From assembly GCF_013387475.1 (NCBI RefSeq), contig NZ_VWNB01000002.1:1-64000 (forward strand): a stretch of DNA of 64,000 bases, read 5' to 3'. Source of the stretch: Mariprofundus sp. KV. GTDB taxonomy: Bacteria > Pseudomonadota > Zetaproteobacteria > Mariprofundales > Mariprofundaceae. Below the pieces are notes generated by a model, which worked only from the letters and a program-made list of their open reading frames with translations, did not search any database and was not told the origin of the DNA. Shown here piece by piece: positions 1 to 10,600 of the stretch (within the stretch, counting starts at the first letter, position 1; each line of letters opens with the position of its first letter). Position numbers and translations under genes: made by a program.

Positions 1-114
1 ACAACGAACATCATGCACCGACGAGATTTTCTCGAACTGCTAATCGAGAAAGATCCTCCCGGAAAGCCAACATCAGCAGAAACTCATCGGCAAATGACGC
101 TCATCCATGCTTAA
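1..114 (+). CDS. C-terminal fragment of an unidentified protein (cut by window start)
   Basis: An open frame runs from the first base to a TAA at 112-114, giving 37 residues that begin TTNIMHRRDFLELLIEKDPP. An internal ATG lies at base 13, but the frame is open before it, so this is more likely the tail of a longer plus-strand gene than a whole gene. No family is recognisable. It converges with the minus-strand gene at 218-1201, and an inverted repeat at 119-154 lies just after its stop. It could be a chance open frame. Confidence 0.35.
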   Translation, partial: TTNIMHRRDFLELLIEKDPPGKPTSAETHRQMTLIHA

Positions 115-118
115 CCGG

Positions 119-154
119 ACAGCAGTGTTAATTTATATAAATTTTTGCTGCTGT
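119..154. repeat. Inverted repeat between convergent genes (possible terminator)
   Basis: ACAGCAG at 119-125 is complementary to CTGCTGT at 148-154. The AT-rich interior holds a second perfect palindrome, AATTTATATAAATT. It sits between the stop of the partial gene at 114 and the stop of the minus-strand gene at 218, where a shared terminator is expected. There is no clean U-run after the outer stem, so the terminator role is tentative. Confidence 0.35.
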
Positions 155-217
155 AGCGATTGATCACAACTGCAGGCAGATCACCATACCCTGATTACGC
201 AAAATCCGCATCTGTAC

Positions 218-1201
218 CTACGCATCATTCAGTAGGGAGATCACTTCTGCCGTAAGGCGGCGGCTGTAGTTGTTCACCTTCCAGTGGCCGGGCATCCAGC
301 CGGCAAGGAAGCGGTTGAAATCGACCCAGGCGATGGGGAAGAGGGCGCGCCACTCCGACTCCAATGCATTCCAATCGACATATTTACCATGTTTATCAAT
401 GCTTTGCTTAAGATTGTTAAAGTATAAATTGAGGAGTTCGTCCTGCCAGATTTCACAGAGATATTCATCCAGGCAGCTGCCGAGGAGGTAGATCACATCC
501 TTCATGCCGCAGCCGCCACCGACATACTGGAAATCCACAGCAGCGACCTTTTTACTGTCGTTTGAGAAACAGAAGTTGGCGACCTTGGCATCACCATGCA
601 CGAATGTTTTAAAACGGCAGCTATTGAGTTTGGCATCAATGGCCGCAGCAGCCTGTTTCAGCGCGGGATTATCGGTAACCGCCAGCTCATCCGGGCGGGT
701 GGCAAGGTGCCAGTAGGTGCCGGTCAGCCAAAGACCGTCCGGCTCTTCACTCATAAATGTCGCGTGGAAGTTGGCCAGCCATTGCAGGCAGAGTTCAACA
801 GCAGGGCGATCCATCTCATGTCTGCGTAAAGGAAAGCCAGCAGCATCCAGATCTTCAAGCACCATCACACGCTCATCATCTGCAAGTGTTGCCGAGTAGT
901 AGCAGTGGGGAAGACGTGCATTCTCATCACAGCGATTGGCATATTCGGCATACCAGGCCATCTCGACATCATAGGATTTCACCTTGCGTGCATGCGAGCG
1001 ATCAGAGTGCCAGCCACGCGGATGATCCGCTTCAGTTGGGAAACGCACATGTTTAAGCACCACGCTGGCCATCGGTGCGCCTTCAAGCTGTATACGCACA
1101 ATCTGGCCGTAACCGCTCCAGAGGGACTGGATAATCTCGCTCTGAGAGGCGCCAGAAGCGCCTGTAGCCTGTTTGACAATATCGAGAAGGTTCTGGTTCA
1201 T
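218..1201 (-). CDS. Phosphotransferase of the aminoglycoside/choline/ecdysteroid-kinase-like superfamily
   Basis: 327 aa. The kinase catalytic loop is visible as [11 protein letters not shown] near residue 200, followed by [11 protein letters not shown], which corresponds to the metal-binding D-F-x segment of APH/CHK-like kinases. An N-terminal lobe lysine (VVLKHVRF) is also present. Members of this superfamily phosphorylate hydroxyl groups on small molecules. The HGD-N-DFQ pattern and [13 protein letters not shown] resemble the ecdysteroid-kinase-like (CHK) branch, which is common in bacteria but has no assigned substrate there. ATG start at 1201. It is a single gene, with no neighbour that hints at a substrate. 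The superfamily call is firm; the substrate is unknown. Confidence 0.75.
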   Translation of the reverse strand: MNQNLLDIVKQATGASGASQSEIIQSLWSGYGQIVRIQLEGAPMASVVLKHVRFPTEADHPRGWHSDRSHARKVKSYDVEMAWYAEYANRCDENARLPHCYYSATLADDERVMVLEDLDAAGFPLRRHEMDRPAVELCLQWLANFHATFMSEEPDGLWLTGTYWHLATRPDELAVTDNPALKQAAAAIDAKLNSCRFKTFVHGDAKVANFCFSNDSKKVAAVDFQYVGGGCGMKDVIYLLGSCLDEYLCEIWQDELLNLYFNNLKQSIDKHGKYVDWNALESEWRALFPIAWVDFNRFLAGWMPGHWKVNNYSRRLTAEVISLLNDA

Positions 1202-1286
1202 CAGCGAAAACTGAATGAAAAGAGGGTAAGTGCAAAGCCGTTCATAAGAGAGCCTCGATTACTAAGCGATGCCTCAACCTGGAGAG

Positions 1287-1904
1287 TTATGTATCTGGCT
1301 TGCCGGCTCTTTTCTTCTTGTTCTTATTACCAAAGTCGCAACGGACATCGTTTAACTCATCTCTCCACGCCTCTGCATCACCATAGTCGAGAAAGTGGCT
1401 ATAACGTGCATGGGGGCCAATAACACGACGAGCATGTTTAATAGGGCACCAGTACTGCTCGGTACGGGCAGCGATCTCACGTGCATATGAGATCAGGCCG
1501 TTGCCGTAGGCGCAGTAGAAGCAGTTGAACTTCTCCAGAAGGTTAAGATAACCGAGCCGATGCCGGTCAAATATAAAGTGATTCTGACGCCGCACTTTTG
1601 GAATGCCATAAACCGGAAAACAGACAAGTTGATAGAGGGTGACAAACAGGTCGAACAGCAGCATTGGCAGGATAATGATGTAGATGAAAGGTGCCGTCAG
1701 AACAACAAGCGGGCGTGCTTCAACGATATAGCGAATGAGTCTGGTTTTGAGTTGCCTGTGCCTCTTCAGAACCTCCAGTTCAAAGCGAACCTTGTGGCCA
1801 ATCAGCTCGAAGCGAAGCTCTTCACGTCGCTGATTCAATTCATTTTCAAGCTCTTCTTCCAGCGTCCGTATATTCTCGATTAATCTGCTGATATTTTCGT
1901 TCAT
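1287..1904 (-). CDS. Conserved membrane protein with coiled-coil N-terminus and a cysteine cluster
   Basis: About 205 aa. I chose the ATG at 1904 because AAAGGTGG lies a few bases upstream; the frame also allows GTG at 1913. Residues 1-55 are charged and heptad-like (LIENIRTLEEELENEL), suggesting a cytoplasmic coiled coil. A long hydrophobic stretch follows, probably two membrane segments (LVVLTAPFIYIIILPMLLF onward). The C-terminal half carries CFYC (a CxxC pair) and a later WCPIKHA, which could bind metal. I recognise it as a conserved hypothetical type seen in proteobacteria, but no function is known to me. It lies just upstream, on the same strand, of the phosphotransferase gene. Confidence 0.6.
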   Translation of the reverse strand: MNENISRLIENIRTLEEELENELNQRREELRFELIGHKVRFELEVLKRHRQLKTRLIRYIVEARPLVVLTAPFIYIIILPMLLFDLFVTLYQLVCFPVYGIPKVRRQNHFIFDRHRLGYLNLLEKFNCFYCAYGNGLISYAREIAARTEQYWCPIKHARRVIGPHARYSHFLDYGDAEAWRDELNDVRCDFGNKNKKKRAGKPDT

Positions 1905-1932
1905 ATACACCACCTTTGTATTGAAGACTGAG

Positions 1933-2976
1933 CTATATGATCGGCGTAGTTCCAGATAAACCCTCTGTTTCAGAAGGCTCTAGTTCAGACTGGAAAACAT
2001 CAACAGCCTCTGTTGCATTCTCTGTGTTGCGGAAGCGGGCCAGATGAACGAGGGCATCACCTTCATGAATCAGAGGTAAATTGGTTCTACCGATAATGAT
2101 ACCTGTGTTGGGGGCTGTAATCTCTGTTTGATTCTCGCCATACGGATCAGAGACATAGCCCAGTATATCATCTTTATTAACGCAGGCCCCGAGTTTAACA
2201 ACCAGCCTTAAAATGCCGCTCTGTGGTGCCCTGATCCAGGCATTGGATTTAACGGTGCGCGGCACAAAGCTTTTCAGGCTTATCGATTTACGCAACATGC
2301 CGATTTCACGCATAACATTTACAATGCCGCGCACACCGGCACGGATGCTTACCTCATCAAAACGCAGTGCCTCTCCGGCCTCATAGACCAGCCATGGAAT
2401 GCCTTTGGCTACCGCCGCTTCACGAATGGTGCCCGGACGCAGGGCGGCATCGATAATCAGTGGAGCGCGGAAGGCTTCAGCCAGTTTAAGTGTTACAGGG
2501 CATTCGAGATTACCCCTGATCTGCGGAAAATTGTCGCGGTGAATGGCTGCAGTGTGCAGATCAATGCCATGCGTGGCTTTGGACACAATCTCCTGCATAA
2601 AGAGGTTGGCCAGTCGTGCGGCAAGGGAGCCTTTATCTGAACCGGGGAATGAGCGGTTGAGGTCGCGCCTGTCAGGCAGATAGCGACTCATATGGATAAA
2701 GCCGTAGACATTCACAATCGGAATAGCGATGAGTGTACCACGCAGATTTGCGAGTGTTTTCAGACCAACCAGTCTGCGGATGATTTCAATGCCATTGATC
2801 TCATCACCATGCAGTGCGGCACATACCAGCAGGCATGGCCCGCTTTTTTTGCCGCGCAGTACATGGATAGGCATCTCGAGATCGGAATGGGTCGAAAGAG
2901 GGGGGAGAGGGAACTCTACAATTTCCCGACTTCCCGGTTTGATCTCTCTGCCGGCAATAATAAACGGTTCGGTCAC
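1933..2976 (-). CDS. Succinylglutamate desuccinylase/aspartoacylase-family zinc hydrolase
   Basis: 347 aa. The M14-like zinc amidohydrolase fold is indicated by LHGDE (His and Glu zinc ligands) near residue 55, DLNRSFPG near residue 105 and GIDLHT near residue 138, which supplies the third ligand. The C-terminal half forms a beta-rich domain ([22 protein letters not shown]), as in AstE/AspA-like proteins. The start ATG overlaps the rimK stop by 4 bases, so the two are translationally coupled. In many proteobacteria this hydrolase is fixed next to rimK and a RimB-like protease, which points to removal or trimming of glutamate tails rather than arginine catabolism; that role is inference. Confidence 0.82.
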   Translation of the reverse strand: MTEPFIIAGREIKPGSREIVEFPLPPLSTHSDLEMPIHVLRGKKSGPCLLVCAALHGDEINGIEIIRRLVGLKTLANLRGTLIAIPIVNVYGFIHMSRYLPDRRDLNRSFPGSDKGSLAARLANLFMQEIVSKATHGIDLHTAAIHRDNFPQIRGNLECPVTLKLAEAFRAPLIIDAALRPGTIREAAVAKGIPWLVYEAGEALRFDEVSIRAGVRGIVNVMREIGMLRKSISLKSFVPRTVKSNAWIRAPQSGILRLVVKLGACVNKDDILGYVSDPYGENQTEITAPNTGIIIGRTNLPLIHEGDALVHLARFRNTENATEAVDVFQSELEPSETEGLSGTTPII

Positions 2977-3878
2977 CCTTTACCCCTGGTGCTGGTTTTA
3001 CCCGCTTTGGCATTCTTCTCAATGCAGCCGATGATCATACCTGCAACATCTTTACCCGTAGCCCGCTCAATACCTTCAAGGCCGGGAGATGAGTTCACCT
3101 CCATCACCACAGGCCCGTGATTGGAACGTAGCAGATCCACACCGGCCACATTCAGGCCCATGATACTGGCTGCGCGCACGGCTGTTGAGCGCTCTTCAGG
3201 GGTGATGCGAACCACTTCAGCAGTGCCTCCGCGGTGCAGATTGGAGCGGAATTCACCCTCTTTACCCTGCCGTTTCATCGCCGCCACCACCTTGCCATCA
3301 ACAACAAGGCAGCGGATATCTGCGCCACCGGCCTCCTCGATGAACTCCTGTACGAGAATATTGGCATTCAGCCCGAAGAATGCCTCAATCACACTCTCTG
3401 CAGCTTTCTTGTTCTCTGCCAGTACCACACCGATACCCTGCGTTCCCTCCAGCAGTTTGATGACGAATTTATTGCCGCCAACTGAGTTAAGCAGGTCATC
3501 AATATCATCGGGGTTGCGGGCAAAGCCAGTCACCGGCAGACCGATACCTTTGCGGGCCAGCAGCTGTATGGAGCGCAGTTTGTCGCGTGAGCGGGAGATC
3601 GCTACCGATTCGTTGAGTGGATAAACCCCCATCATCTCGAACTGCCTGAGCACTGCTGTACCGTAAAAGGTAACCGAGGCGCCAATACGCGGAATCACAG
3701 CATCAAAGCCTTCCAGTTTCGCCCCCTTATAGTGGATCGATGGTCGCATCGAGGTGATGTTCATATAACAGCGCAGATGATCAAATACCTCTACTTCATG
3801 ACCGCGCGCTTTAGCGGCCTCAACCAGACGGCGGGTTGAGTAGAGTTTCGGATTGCGTGAGAGGATAGCTATTTTCAT
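2973..3878 (-). CDS. rimK: RimK-family ATP-dependent alpha-L-glutamate ligase
   Basis: 301 aa, the usual length for RimK. It is an ATP-grasp ligase: [20 protein letters not shown] is the typical entry to the ATP-grasp domain, followed by [33 protein letters not shown] and [15 protein letters not shown] (metal-binding E and N). RimK adds glutamates to the C-terminus of ribosomal protein S6 in E. coli and can also make poly-glutamate. It is the middle gene of a minus-strand operon: the RimB-like gene ends 11 bases upstream, and the desuccinylase overlaps by 4 bases downstream. Confidence 0.92.
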   Translation of the reverse strand: MKIAILSRNPKLYSTRRLVEAAKARGHEVEVFDHLRCYMNITSMRPSIHYKGAKLEGFDAVIPRIGASVTFYGTAVLRQFEMMGVYPLNESVAISRSRDKLRSIQLLARKGIGLPVTGFARNPDDIDDLLNSVGGNKFVIKLLEGTQGIGVVLAENKKAAESVIEAFFGLNANILVQEFIEEAGGADIRCLVVDGKVVAAMKRQGKEGEFRSNLHRGGTAEVVRITPEERSTAVRAASIMGLNVAGVDLLRSNHGPVVMEVNSSPGLEGIERATGKDVAGMIIGCIEKNAKAGKTSTRGKG

Positions 3879-3889
3879 ATGTGTTCCTT

Positions 3890-4333
3890 TTACTGTTGTG
3901 CGATTTTAGGCGTGCCTAACAGATAGGAGCGCTGCGGATCAATGAGGAAATCGCCTGTCATGGCTGTACGCCCCAGTAACATTCTGAATTTCATGTTTTC
4001 ACGATTGGTCAGGGTGATCTCTATCTTTTTACTGATACCGCCGAGTAGCAATGCGGTTGATATAACCGGTCGCAATTCGGTGTGACCGCCTGAGTCGGTG
4101 ACATTACGCTCATCAAGTAGTTCAGCAATGCATGTTTTCACGATGCTCGAATCATGCTGGTAGGGGTGGATGCTGAAACGCACCTTGGCAATGCCATCCT
4201 CACTGAATGTCTCCAGTTCAAAGGTGTGCAGGGCTGAGCTGCGGGCACCGGAATCCACCTTGGCCTTGACCGCCTCGATGCCGAGTTCAGGTAGTGAGAC
4301 CCACTCGCGCCAGCCCAGCGTTGTTTTATCCAT
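3890..4333 (-). CDS. RimB-like retropepsin-type protease (ATP-dependent zinc protease family, DUF785)
   Basis: 147 aa. The motif [13 protein letters not shown] near residue 25 is the D-[ST]-G-A signature of this retropepsin-like family, and [17 protein letters not shown] near the C-terminus is the other conserved block. RimB homologues trim glutamate tails added by RimK. The gene overlaps the upstream MscS gene by 8 bases and is followed 11 bases later by rimK, so all four genes probably share one transcript. The older name 'ATP-dependent zinc protease' is misleading, because no ATPase or zinc motif is present. Confidence 0.85.
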   Translation of the reverse strand: MDKTTLGWREWVSLPELGIEAVKAKVDSGARSSALHTFELETFSEDGIAKVRFSIHPYQHDSSIVKTCIAELLDERNVTDSGGHTELRPVISTALLLGGISKKIEITLTNRENMKFRMLLGRTAMTGDFLIDPQRSYLLGTPKIAQQ

Positions 4334-5645
4334 GATTACTCTCCACTGCTGTACGGACCACAGTACTATCCTTGATATGAATGTCGCGTTGTGGGTAGGG
4401 GATGGTAATGCCAGCCTTTTTAAAGGCGCGCCAGATAGCCAGATTCACTTCGGAGCGTACGCCACCAAGTCCGTTCTCAGGATCAAGAATCCAGATACGC
4501 AGCTCCAGCACAATGCCGTTGTCACCGAACTCCATGAGTCTGGTCAGCGGTACAGGATTATCCTGCACACGTGGTGATGCCTTGGCACACTCCAGCATCA
4601 GCTTCATCGCCTCTTCAGGATCATCGTCATAACTGATCTGCACACGCAGCTTCATACGGATATCAGGATCGGTATAGCTCCAGTTGATCACCTCTGAAGT
4701 CACCAGATTCTCGTTGGGAATCAGCGTCTCCACACCATCACGGTCGCGCACAACAATATAGCGGGCCCTGAGCTCCTGTACCCAGCCGAATTTGTCGCGT
4801 ACGGTGATCACATCGCCGGGTTTAATAGAGCGGTCAAAGAGCAGGATGAAGCCGCTGATAAAGTTACTGGAGATACGCTGCAGACCGAAACCGATTCCCA
4901 CACCAACCGCACCACTGAACACAGTAAGCGCTGTCAGATCCACACCCGCAGCATCAAGACCTACAAACATGGCGATGGCGATGAGCAGGAATTTGCTGGT
5001 TTTGGCCAGTGCGACGCGGGCACTGAGGCTGAAGTGCTCGAATGTACTCAGACGCTGCTCGATAAAACTGGCCAGCCAGAGCGCTGCAATCCAGAAAAAT
5101 GCGACAGTAAAGACCAGTTTAAGTGCCAGTAGCAGCGAGATGCGTGCCTCACCAAGATTAAAGGCCAGGCCGTCAAGTGCTGTCAGCACATCCGGAAGCC
5201 AGCCCAGCAGATGCAGGGCAACCAGAATCCATATCGTACTGGCAATCAGGTTTTCCCAGGCTTTTACCAGCGGGCCGGGTGAAAAGCCTTTGCGCAGCAT
5301 GAAGACAGCGATACGGATGCCAGCCAGTGAGAGCAGCAGGGGCGTTGCAATGCTTAGCAGGGGTGTATGCAGTTCAAGGTGTTGAAGAATGGCCTCGCCA
5401 ATCAGCGTGACCAGCAGCATTGAGATGGGAAACTGGATGCGGTTCAGTCCTTTGCGTGAAAGTCTGGCCAGGCGGCTGGCATCAGCACGACTCTCTTTAT
5501 CACCATCTTCTGCGCGCTGCATGAAGGTGCGCACAGCCGAGGCAACAGCAACAGCAACGGCGAGAATAACAAGCTGTAACCAGAAGTCGATCTGCATCAC
5601 ATGGCTCTGCAATGCTTCATAATTGTACTGAATGGCTTCTAACAT
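4326..5645 (-). CDS. MscS-family mechanosensitive channel
   Basis: About 439 aa. The ATG at 5645 is preceded by AGGGAGAACT, an ideal ribosome site, so I prefer it to the GTG at 5663. Five or so membrane segments fill the N-terminal half. The pore-lining helix and beta domain are visible as LTVFSGAVGVGIGFGLQRI followed by FISGFILLFDRSIKPGDVI, then the C-terminal alpha/beta domain with PYPQRDIHI at the end. It gates ion flux when membrane tension rises. It is the first gene of the RimB-RimK-desuccinylase operon, an arrangement that recurs in other bacteria. Confidence 0.9.
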   Translation of the reverse strand: MLEAIQYNYEALQSHVMQIDFWLQLVILAVAVAVASAVRTFMQRAEDGDKESRADASRLARLSRKGLNRIQFPISMLLVTLIGEAILQHLELHTPLLSIATPLLLSLAGIRIAVFMLRKGFSPGPLVKAWENLIASTIWILVALHLLGWLPDVLTALDGLAFNLGEARISLLLALKLVFTVAFFWIAALWLASFIEQRLSTFEHFSLSARVALAKTSKFLLIAIAMFVGLDAAGVDLTALTVFSGAVGVGIGFGLQRISSNFISGFILLFDRSIKPGDVITVRDKFGWVQELRARYIVVRDRDGVETLIPNENLVTSEVINWSYTDPDIRMKLRVQISYDDDPEEAMKLMLECAKASPRVQDNPVPLTRLMEFGDNGIVLELRIWILDPENGLGGVRSEVNLAIWRAFKKAGITIPYPQRDIHIKDSTVVRTAVESNHG

Positions 5646-5926
5646 AGTTCTCCCTGTTGTCACTGTAAAAGGCCGATGCGGCTATTATTTCACCGAATTT
5701 ATAATATGCACGTCTCTGTGTTGAAAGGGCAACGCGACACATCGGCTTCTCCCTTCTCCCCAATGGCGGTATTACTGCACTTTTGGGTTGTGTTAGCCAT
5801 GCTATCATCATTCGCAGGCTCTATCACTCTGGCATGATTTTATCTCTCCGATCCGGGCTTTGGCGAAGGGGAGGCATAAATCAGAATTTTGGACAACGTA
5901 GGCGCTATAAAGTTAGCATCAAGCTG

Positions 5927-7645
5927 GTGATAGTGATTGAGTGGTTGTTTTTTCTTATCAGGCGAATCCCCGGATCGCTGTTGGTCGTTTTGTTGATTAC
6001 CACCTTCTCTTTTCCCGCTCTTGCCGATAGTAGCAAACAGATTCACGACACTCCCGTTGCCGTTCCCGAATCGCTGCTTAAAAAAATGGATACATTAAAG
6101 CTTAAACCCTCAGCCGGAATCGCGCTGATTCGTTATATGGCCACTCAGGATGCCGGGCTGATTCGTGGCTGGTTACAGAGCGAAGGCTATCTTGATAGTG
6201 AGGTTATGGTTTCTGTCGAGGCGGGCGTGGCACACTGGCGTGTTCAGGCCGGTGAGTTGTGGCGCGTGCGCCATGTGGAGGTGATGCCTGCATCTGTTGC
6301 CAGGGTGGTTCTGCCACAGCAGGGGGATCCTTTTCGCAGCGAGGATTATGAGAAGGCAAAGACAGCCCTGCGCTGGGCCTGGCGTGATGAGGGCTATCTG
6401 AAGGCTGACTATATCAGGGCGGTTGTTACAGCGGACAGGCAGGCCAGAGTGGTGGATATCAGCTGGCATATTGAGCCGGGGACACGCTTCTATATTTCGC
6501 AGATCAATGTTGAGGGGGCCAGACAGTATAATCCGGAGCTGGCTTTGAAGATCAGTCGGCTTCAGCCCGGTCAAGTCGCAGAACAGCGGCTGCTGCAGGA
6601 TGCGATGAAGCATATTGCCGATGACTCCCGCTACCAGAATGCAATGGTAGTGCCGCAGCTCAATGAGGCCGACGGAGATCGTGTTCCGGTTCGCATCTCA
6701 GTGACCGAGACGCCATGGCGGAAGCTGACGGGTGATATCGGATATACGACCGATTCCGGCCTTGGCCTTGCCGCTGCCTGGGTGGATCGCAGCCTCTATC
6801 AGGGCAATATTGAATATTCACTGCGTGCTGAAGCTTCGAGAACCTCTTCGGGTGTCGGTGCGACAGTTATGCGGCCAGTCTGGCCTGCTGCTGATCAGAG
6901 TGTTGGTATCAATGCTGACTACAGCAGGGTAGATACAGATGGTCGCCGTTATGATGCGCTCAGCGCAGGACCCTTCTGGCAGTGGAATTTTGGCTTCAAT
7001 GATTACCTGCGCCTCTCGCTGCAGGGTGAAAACGTACGTGAAGCCGGTGTCAGCCTGGTTACCCTCGGCCCCCGTGTCGATTTCCATTTTGCACATGAAC
7101 ATGGCGGTATGCTTCCTGTTGATGGCTGGCGACTGGATACCGGTATTGGCCTGCCGCAGCGAGTCAACAGACAGGGGCTGTGGGTCGTATTCGATGTCAG
7201 TGGTCGCCTCTTCTACCGGCCATCTGACTGGCTGCTTATCTCTCCACGCGCTGGTTATGGTCGCACCCTCAACCTGCAGGGAACGGTTCCCAAGACCTAC
7301 CGTCAGTTTGCCGGTGGTGCTTCCAGCATCAGGGGTTATGCACTGGATTCTATTGGACCGGTCGGTATCGACGGACTGGCTACAGGTGGCCTGATGAAAA
7401 GTTACGGTGGCCTTGATCTGGTACTGATGCCGGATGCCGAAACGTTTTCGCCGGTGCTGTTCGGGGATGTGGCGAAGGTGTGGCAGGCATTAGGCACTAA
7501 AGCGCCGACACTCTGGTCTGCCGGTATCGGAGCAATTATGCGTACCCCGGCGGGCCCGTTACGGATTGACTTCGCAGTTCCGCTGAATCGACGGGCACAG
7601 GACAGGCATTTCCAGTTCTATATTACTCTCGGAGAGGTGTTCTGA
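5927..7645 (+). CDS. tamA: Translocation and assembly module outer-membrane protein TamA (Omp85 family)
   Basis: The frame is open from 5783, but no start has a good ribosome site. GTG at 5927 or 5933 places a clean signal peptide first (hydrophobic LLVVLLITTFSFPALA, cleavage after ALA). Three POTRA-like repeats follow, then a C-terminal 16-strand barrel with the Omp85 segment GGASSIRGYALDSIGP and TPAGPLRIDFAVPL near the end, finishing with FQFYITLGEVF. TamA works with TamB in moving lipids or outer-membrane proteins to the outer membrane. The stop overlaps the tamB ATG by one base. Divergent from the MscS operon; the intervening DNA (about 5646-5926) should hold both promoters. Confidence 0.88.
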   Translation: MIVIEWLFFLIRRIPGSLLVVLLITTFSFPALADSSKQIHDTPVAVPESLLKKMDTLKLKPSAGIALIRYMATQDAGLIRGWLQSEGYLDSEVMVSVEAGVAHWRVQAGELWRVRHVEVMPASVARVVLPQQGDPFRSEDYEKAKTALRWAWRDEGYLKADYIRAVVTADRQARVVDISWHIEPGTRFYISQINVEGARQYNPELALKISRLQPGQVAEQRLLQDAMKHIADDSRYQNAMVVPQLNEADGDRVPVRISVTETPWRKLTGDIGYTTDSGLGLAAAWVDRSLYQGNIEYSLRAEASRTSSGVGATVMRPVWPAADQSVGINADYSRVDTDGRRYDALSAGPFWQWNFGFNDYLRLSLQGENVREAGVSLVTLGPRVDFHFAHEHGGMLPVDGWRLDTGIGLPQRVNRQGLWVVFDVSGRLFYRPSDWLLISPRAGYGRTLNLQGTVPKTYRQFAGGASSIRGYALDSIGPVGIDGLATGGLMKSYGGLDLVLMPDAETFSPVLFGDVAKVWQALGTKAPTLWSAGIGAIMRTPAGPLRIDFAVPLNRRAQDRHFQFYITLGEVF

Positions 7646-10600
7646 TGCGGCGCTGGTTTATAGCTGCTACGGCAGCGCTACTGCTGCTTTTCACCTTCAC
7701 CTCAACTGGTCTCTGGTACTGGTTGGGAGGTGATGAGGGGCGTCAGTGGCTGGCTGCTGAGGTAGCAATGCTCAGTGATGGCACTGTTGAAGTGCACGGT
7801 CTTACTGGTCATCCGTTGTCACACCTCTCTGCTGAAAGGGTTGTGATTCAAAGCAGTGGTATGCAGACACTGCTCTCAGCAGTTACGATGGAGTGGTCAC
7901 CCTGGCGCTTGCTGGCTGGCGATCTCGCTATTGCACTGTTGAGTGTGGAGAGGGTCAGGCTTAACCAGCATGAGAGTGTTTCAGTCGAGGATGACAGATC
8001 TGCCGCTCTCCCTCCTCTCTCCCTGCGCCTGAACAGCTTGCGCATTGGCGAGCTTACGATCGGCAGTGGCGGTAAGAGTCAGAGGCGGGCAGGTGATATC
8101 CGGATCGATAATCTGCGTTTGAGCGGCGCTCTGGCAGGGCAGCTGCAGGCAATGCTTCCTGAGGGGGAACTTACCGTAGAGCTTGGCGGTTCACCGGGGC
8201 GATGGCTGGCTGATGCAAGAGTGGAGAGTGAAAGCTTCGGATCAGTCGCTGCAGAACTCACGGGCAAGCGGCTGCAGAGCGGTAAGCTAAAGCTGACCAG
8301 TGCGCTCAACGGCAACAGAGGTGTGCTGGAGGCTAACTGGCAGAGAGAGAAACAGGCCCTGAAGGCTGAGGGAACTGTTTATCTTGGCAGCGACATCGGC
8401 GGTATTAATGGCACATGGGTAATGCATGCGCCGCACTCGCTTGAACAGGGGGAGCTGAATGTGCATGCCACCATCACCGCTGAGTCGATGCTGAACAGGA
8501 CGATGGCGCTTGATATCACAGCCGACTGGGCAAAAAGCGGGCTGCAGGCAGCTCTCGAGGAGCGCAAGCAGGGCTTCAGGCTTGAACTGAACTATGCAGC
8601 ACAACAGTTGCATGGGCTGATGACGCTGGCGGGGTGGAACTCTCCGCTGAAAAATGCAGCTGGCCAGCTCAGCGGCAAGATTGATGGCACGTGGCAAGCC
8701 GGCAACTGGCGTCTTAAAGGTGATATTGATGAGGGCCGGTTGGCCGGTCTTGTCGCCCGCATGCAGCTCGATGGGATGGGGGACGGCAGCAACTGGAGCG
8801 TGAGCAGAGCCGATATCCAGGCGCTTGGCCTCACTCTCACACTTAACGGCAAGGGTGATGCGGATCGCTTCTCACTGACAGGTCGATTGCAGGGGGCGGA
8901 GATATCGTCAGCGTTGAAGTTTGCAGGCCTGGGGGATGGGGGCGGCAGTCTGAAGGGGGAGGTCGCTCTGCAGGGGGGGTATGGTAACCCGGAATTAACC
9001 GTTCAGGGGGAGGCAAAAAGGGTGCATCTTGAATCGGTTGCGATTGAGGCGGTTAAGCTCTCAGCCAGCCACAGCTCCGGTGATACCAGCTCTCATTTCA
9101 GGGTGTCGGGCATCTCTTACAGCGGCAGGCAGGAGATCGATTCTGTGAAGCTGGAGGCGCGACAAAAGGGGGATGAGGTGAGGCTCAACTGGGCCTCACA
9201 GGGGAGATTGCAGAGTAGCGCCCGTTTTGCTGGCTACTACTCAGGCAAAGATAAGATAGAGGGTGTGCTCAGTGAGCTACTGGTCAACTATGCTGGCAGT
9301 TCGGTGTTGAGTGCAAAACGCCTCCCTTTCGGTATCGACGGGAAGACGCTCTACCTTGAGAAATCTACGTTGCGTCTGCTGGGAGGCAACGGCAGTGCGG
9401 CCTTTACCATGAATTCTGCGCAGGTTTCCGGGCAACTGGATATTTCAGCAATGAAATTTTCAGGGAATGAGGATTGGATGAACGGGTTGCCGTTCCAGTT
9501 TGCAGGGCTGGCTGATCTGTCGCTCGCCGTTGGCGGGAACCCGGAAACACCGACTGCGGAGCTGGCGTTCACTTCCCGACAGCTGAAGCTGCGTCACCCG
9601 ATGTATGAGGGGGTGGCGGGGCGTGCACTGCAGCTCGACGATCTGCAGCTGAACCTCGATTACCGATTACAGAAGCTTCTATGGAAGCTGCAAGCGAAGG
9701 CTCCGGCCGAAGGGGTTCTGGCGGGAGAGGGCAGCACGATACTGCTGTTCAGCCTGACCCCCTGGCAGTTGACGCTCCCCGATGAGCAGGCAGGTAGTAG
9801 CGCAGCGCTTACTGTCAGGCTCGAACGCCTCTCCGATTTTCAGCCGCTTGTGCCACGTATCGATCCTGTCGAGGGGCGTAGCGATATCAATGTGAAGTGG
9901 GGTATGCCGCTTGATCTCCATTCGCTCAGTGGTGCCGGATCGATCCATCTGGATGCGGTCGGTATCCCTGAATTTGGACTGGATGTGAGTGGTGCACTTA
10001 AGGCGAGCATCAGCAAAGGAAAGCCGCTAATAGATCTCCATCTTAAGGGAGGGGACGGAGAGCTGAATATGAAGGGGGCGGTCGATATAGATAGCCGAAC
10101 TTTACCTGATATCCGGTTCAACAGGTTTCCGCTGATGCAGCTTCCGGATCAGCAGCTGGTGGTCAGTGGCAAGATAACCGCTTCGGAGAGGCAGAAGGTA
10201 AGCCTGATCCACGGCGAGCTCTTGATTGATCGTATGCGCCTTGAGATTCCTGATCCTGTGCCGGGGCTGACGGAGGATCTGCTTTGGGAAGATGAGCAAC
10301 AGACAGATACGGCAAAGAAGAAGGTGCCGCTTTCGAAAATCGATGTCGATCTCAACCTGAACGGCGATTCTGAAATTTATGGTCGCGGTATGAGTCTGAA
10401 ACCAAAAGGGAACCTGCATCTTGGTGGCAGCCTCTCACAACCACGCCTGACCGGCGTGCTTGAGATCAGCAGCGGTAAGATAGAGTTTCGCAGTGTTAAG
10501 CTTGAAATTGTTCCCGGCAGCAGGGTTCTTTTTTCGGGTGATCCCAAGCGGCCGACTATTCAGCTCAGGGCGGCACGCAAGGTGGGTGATGTTACCGCCG

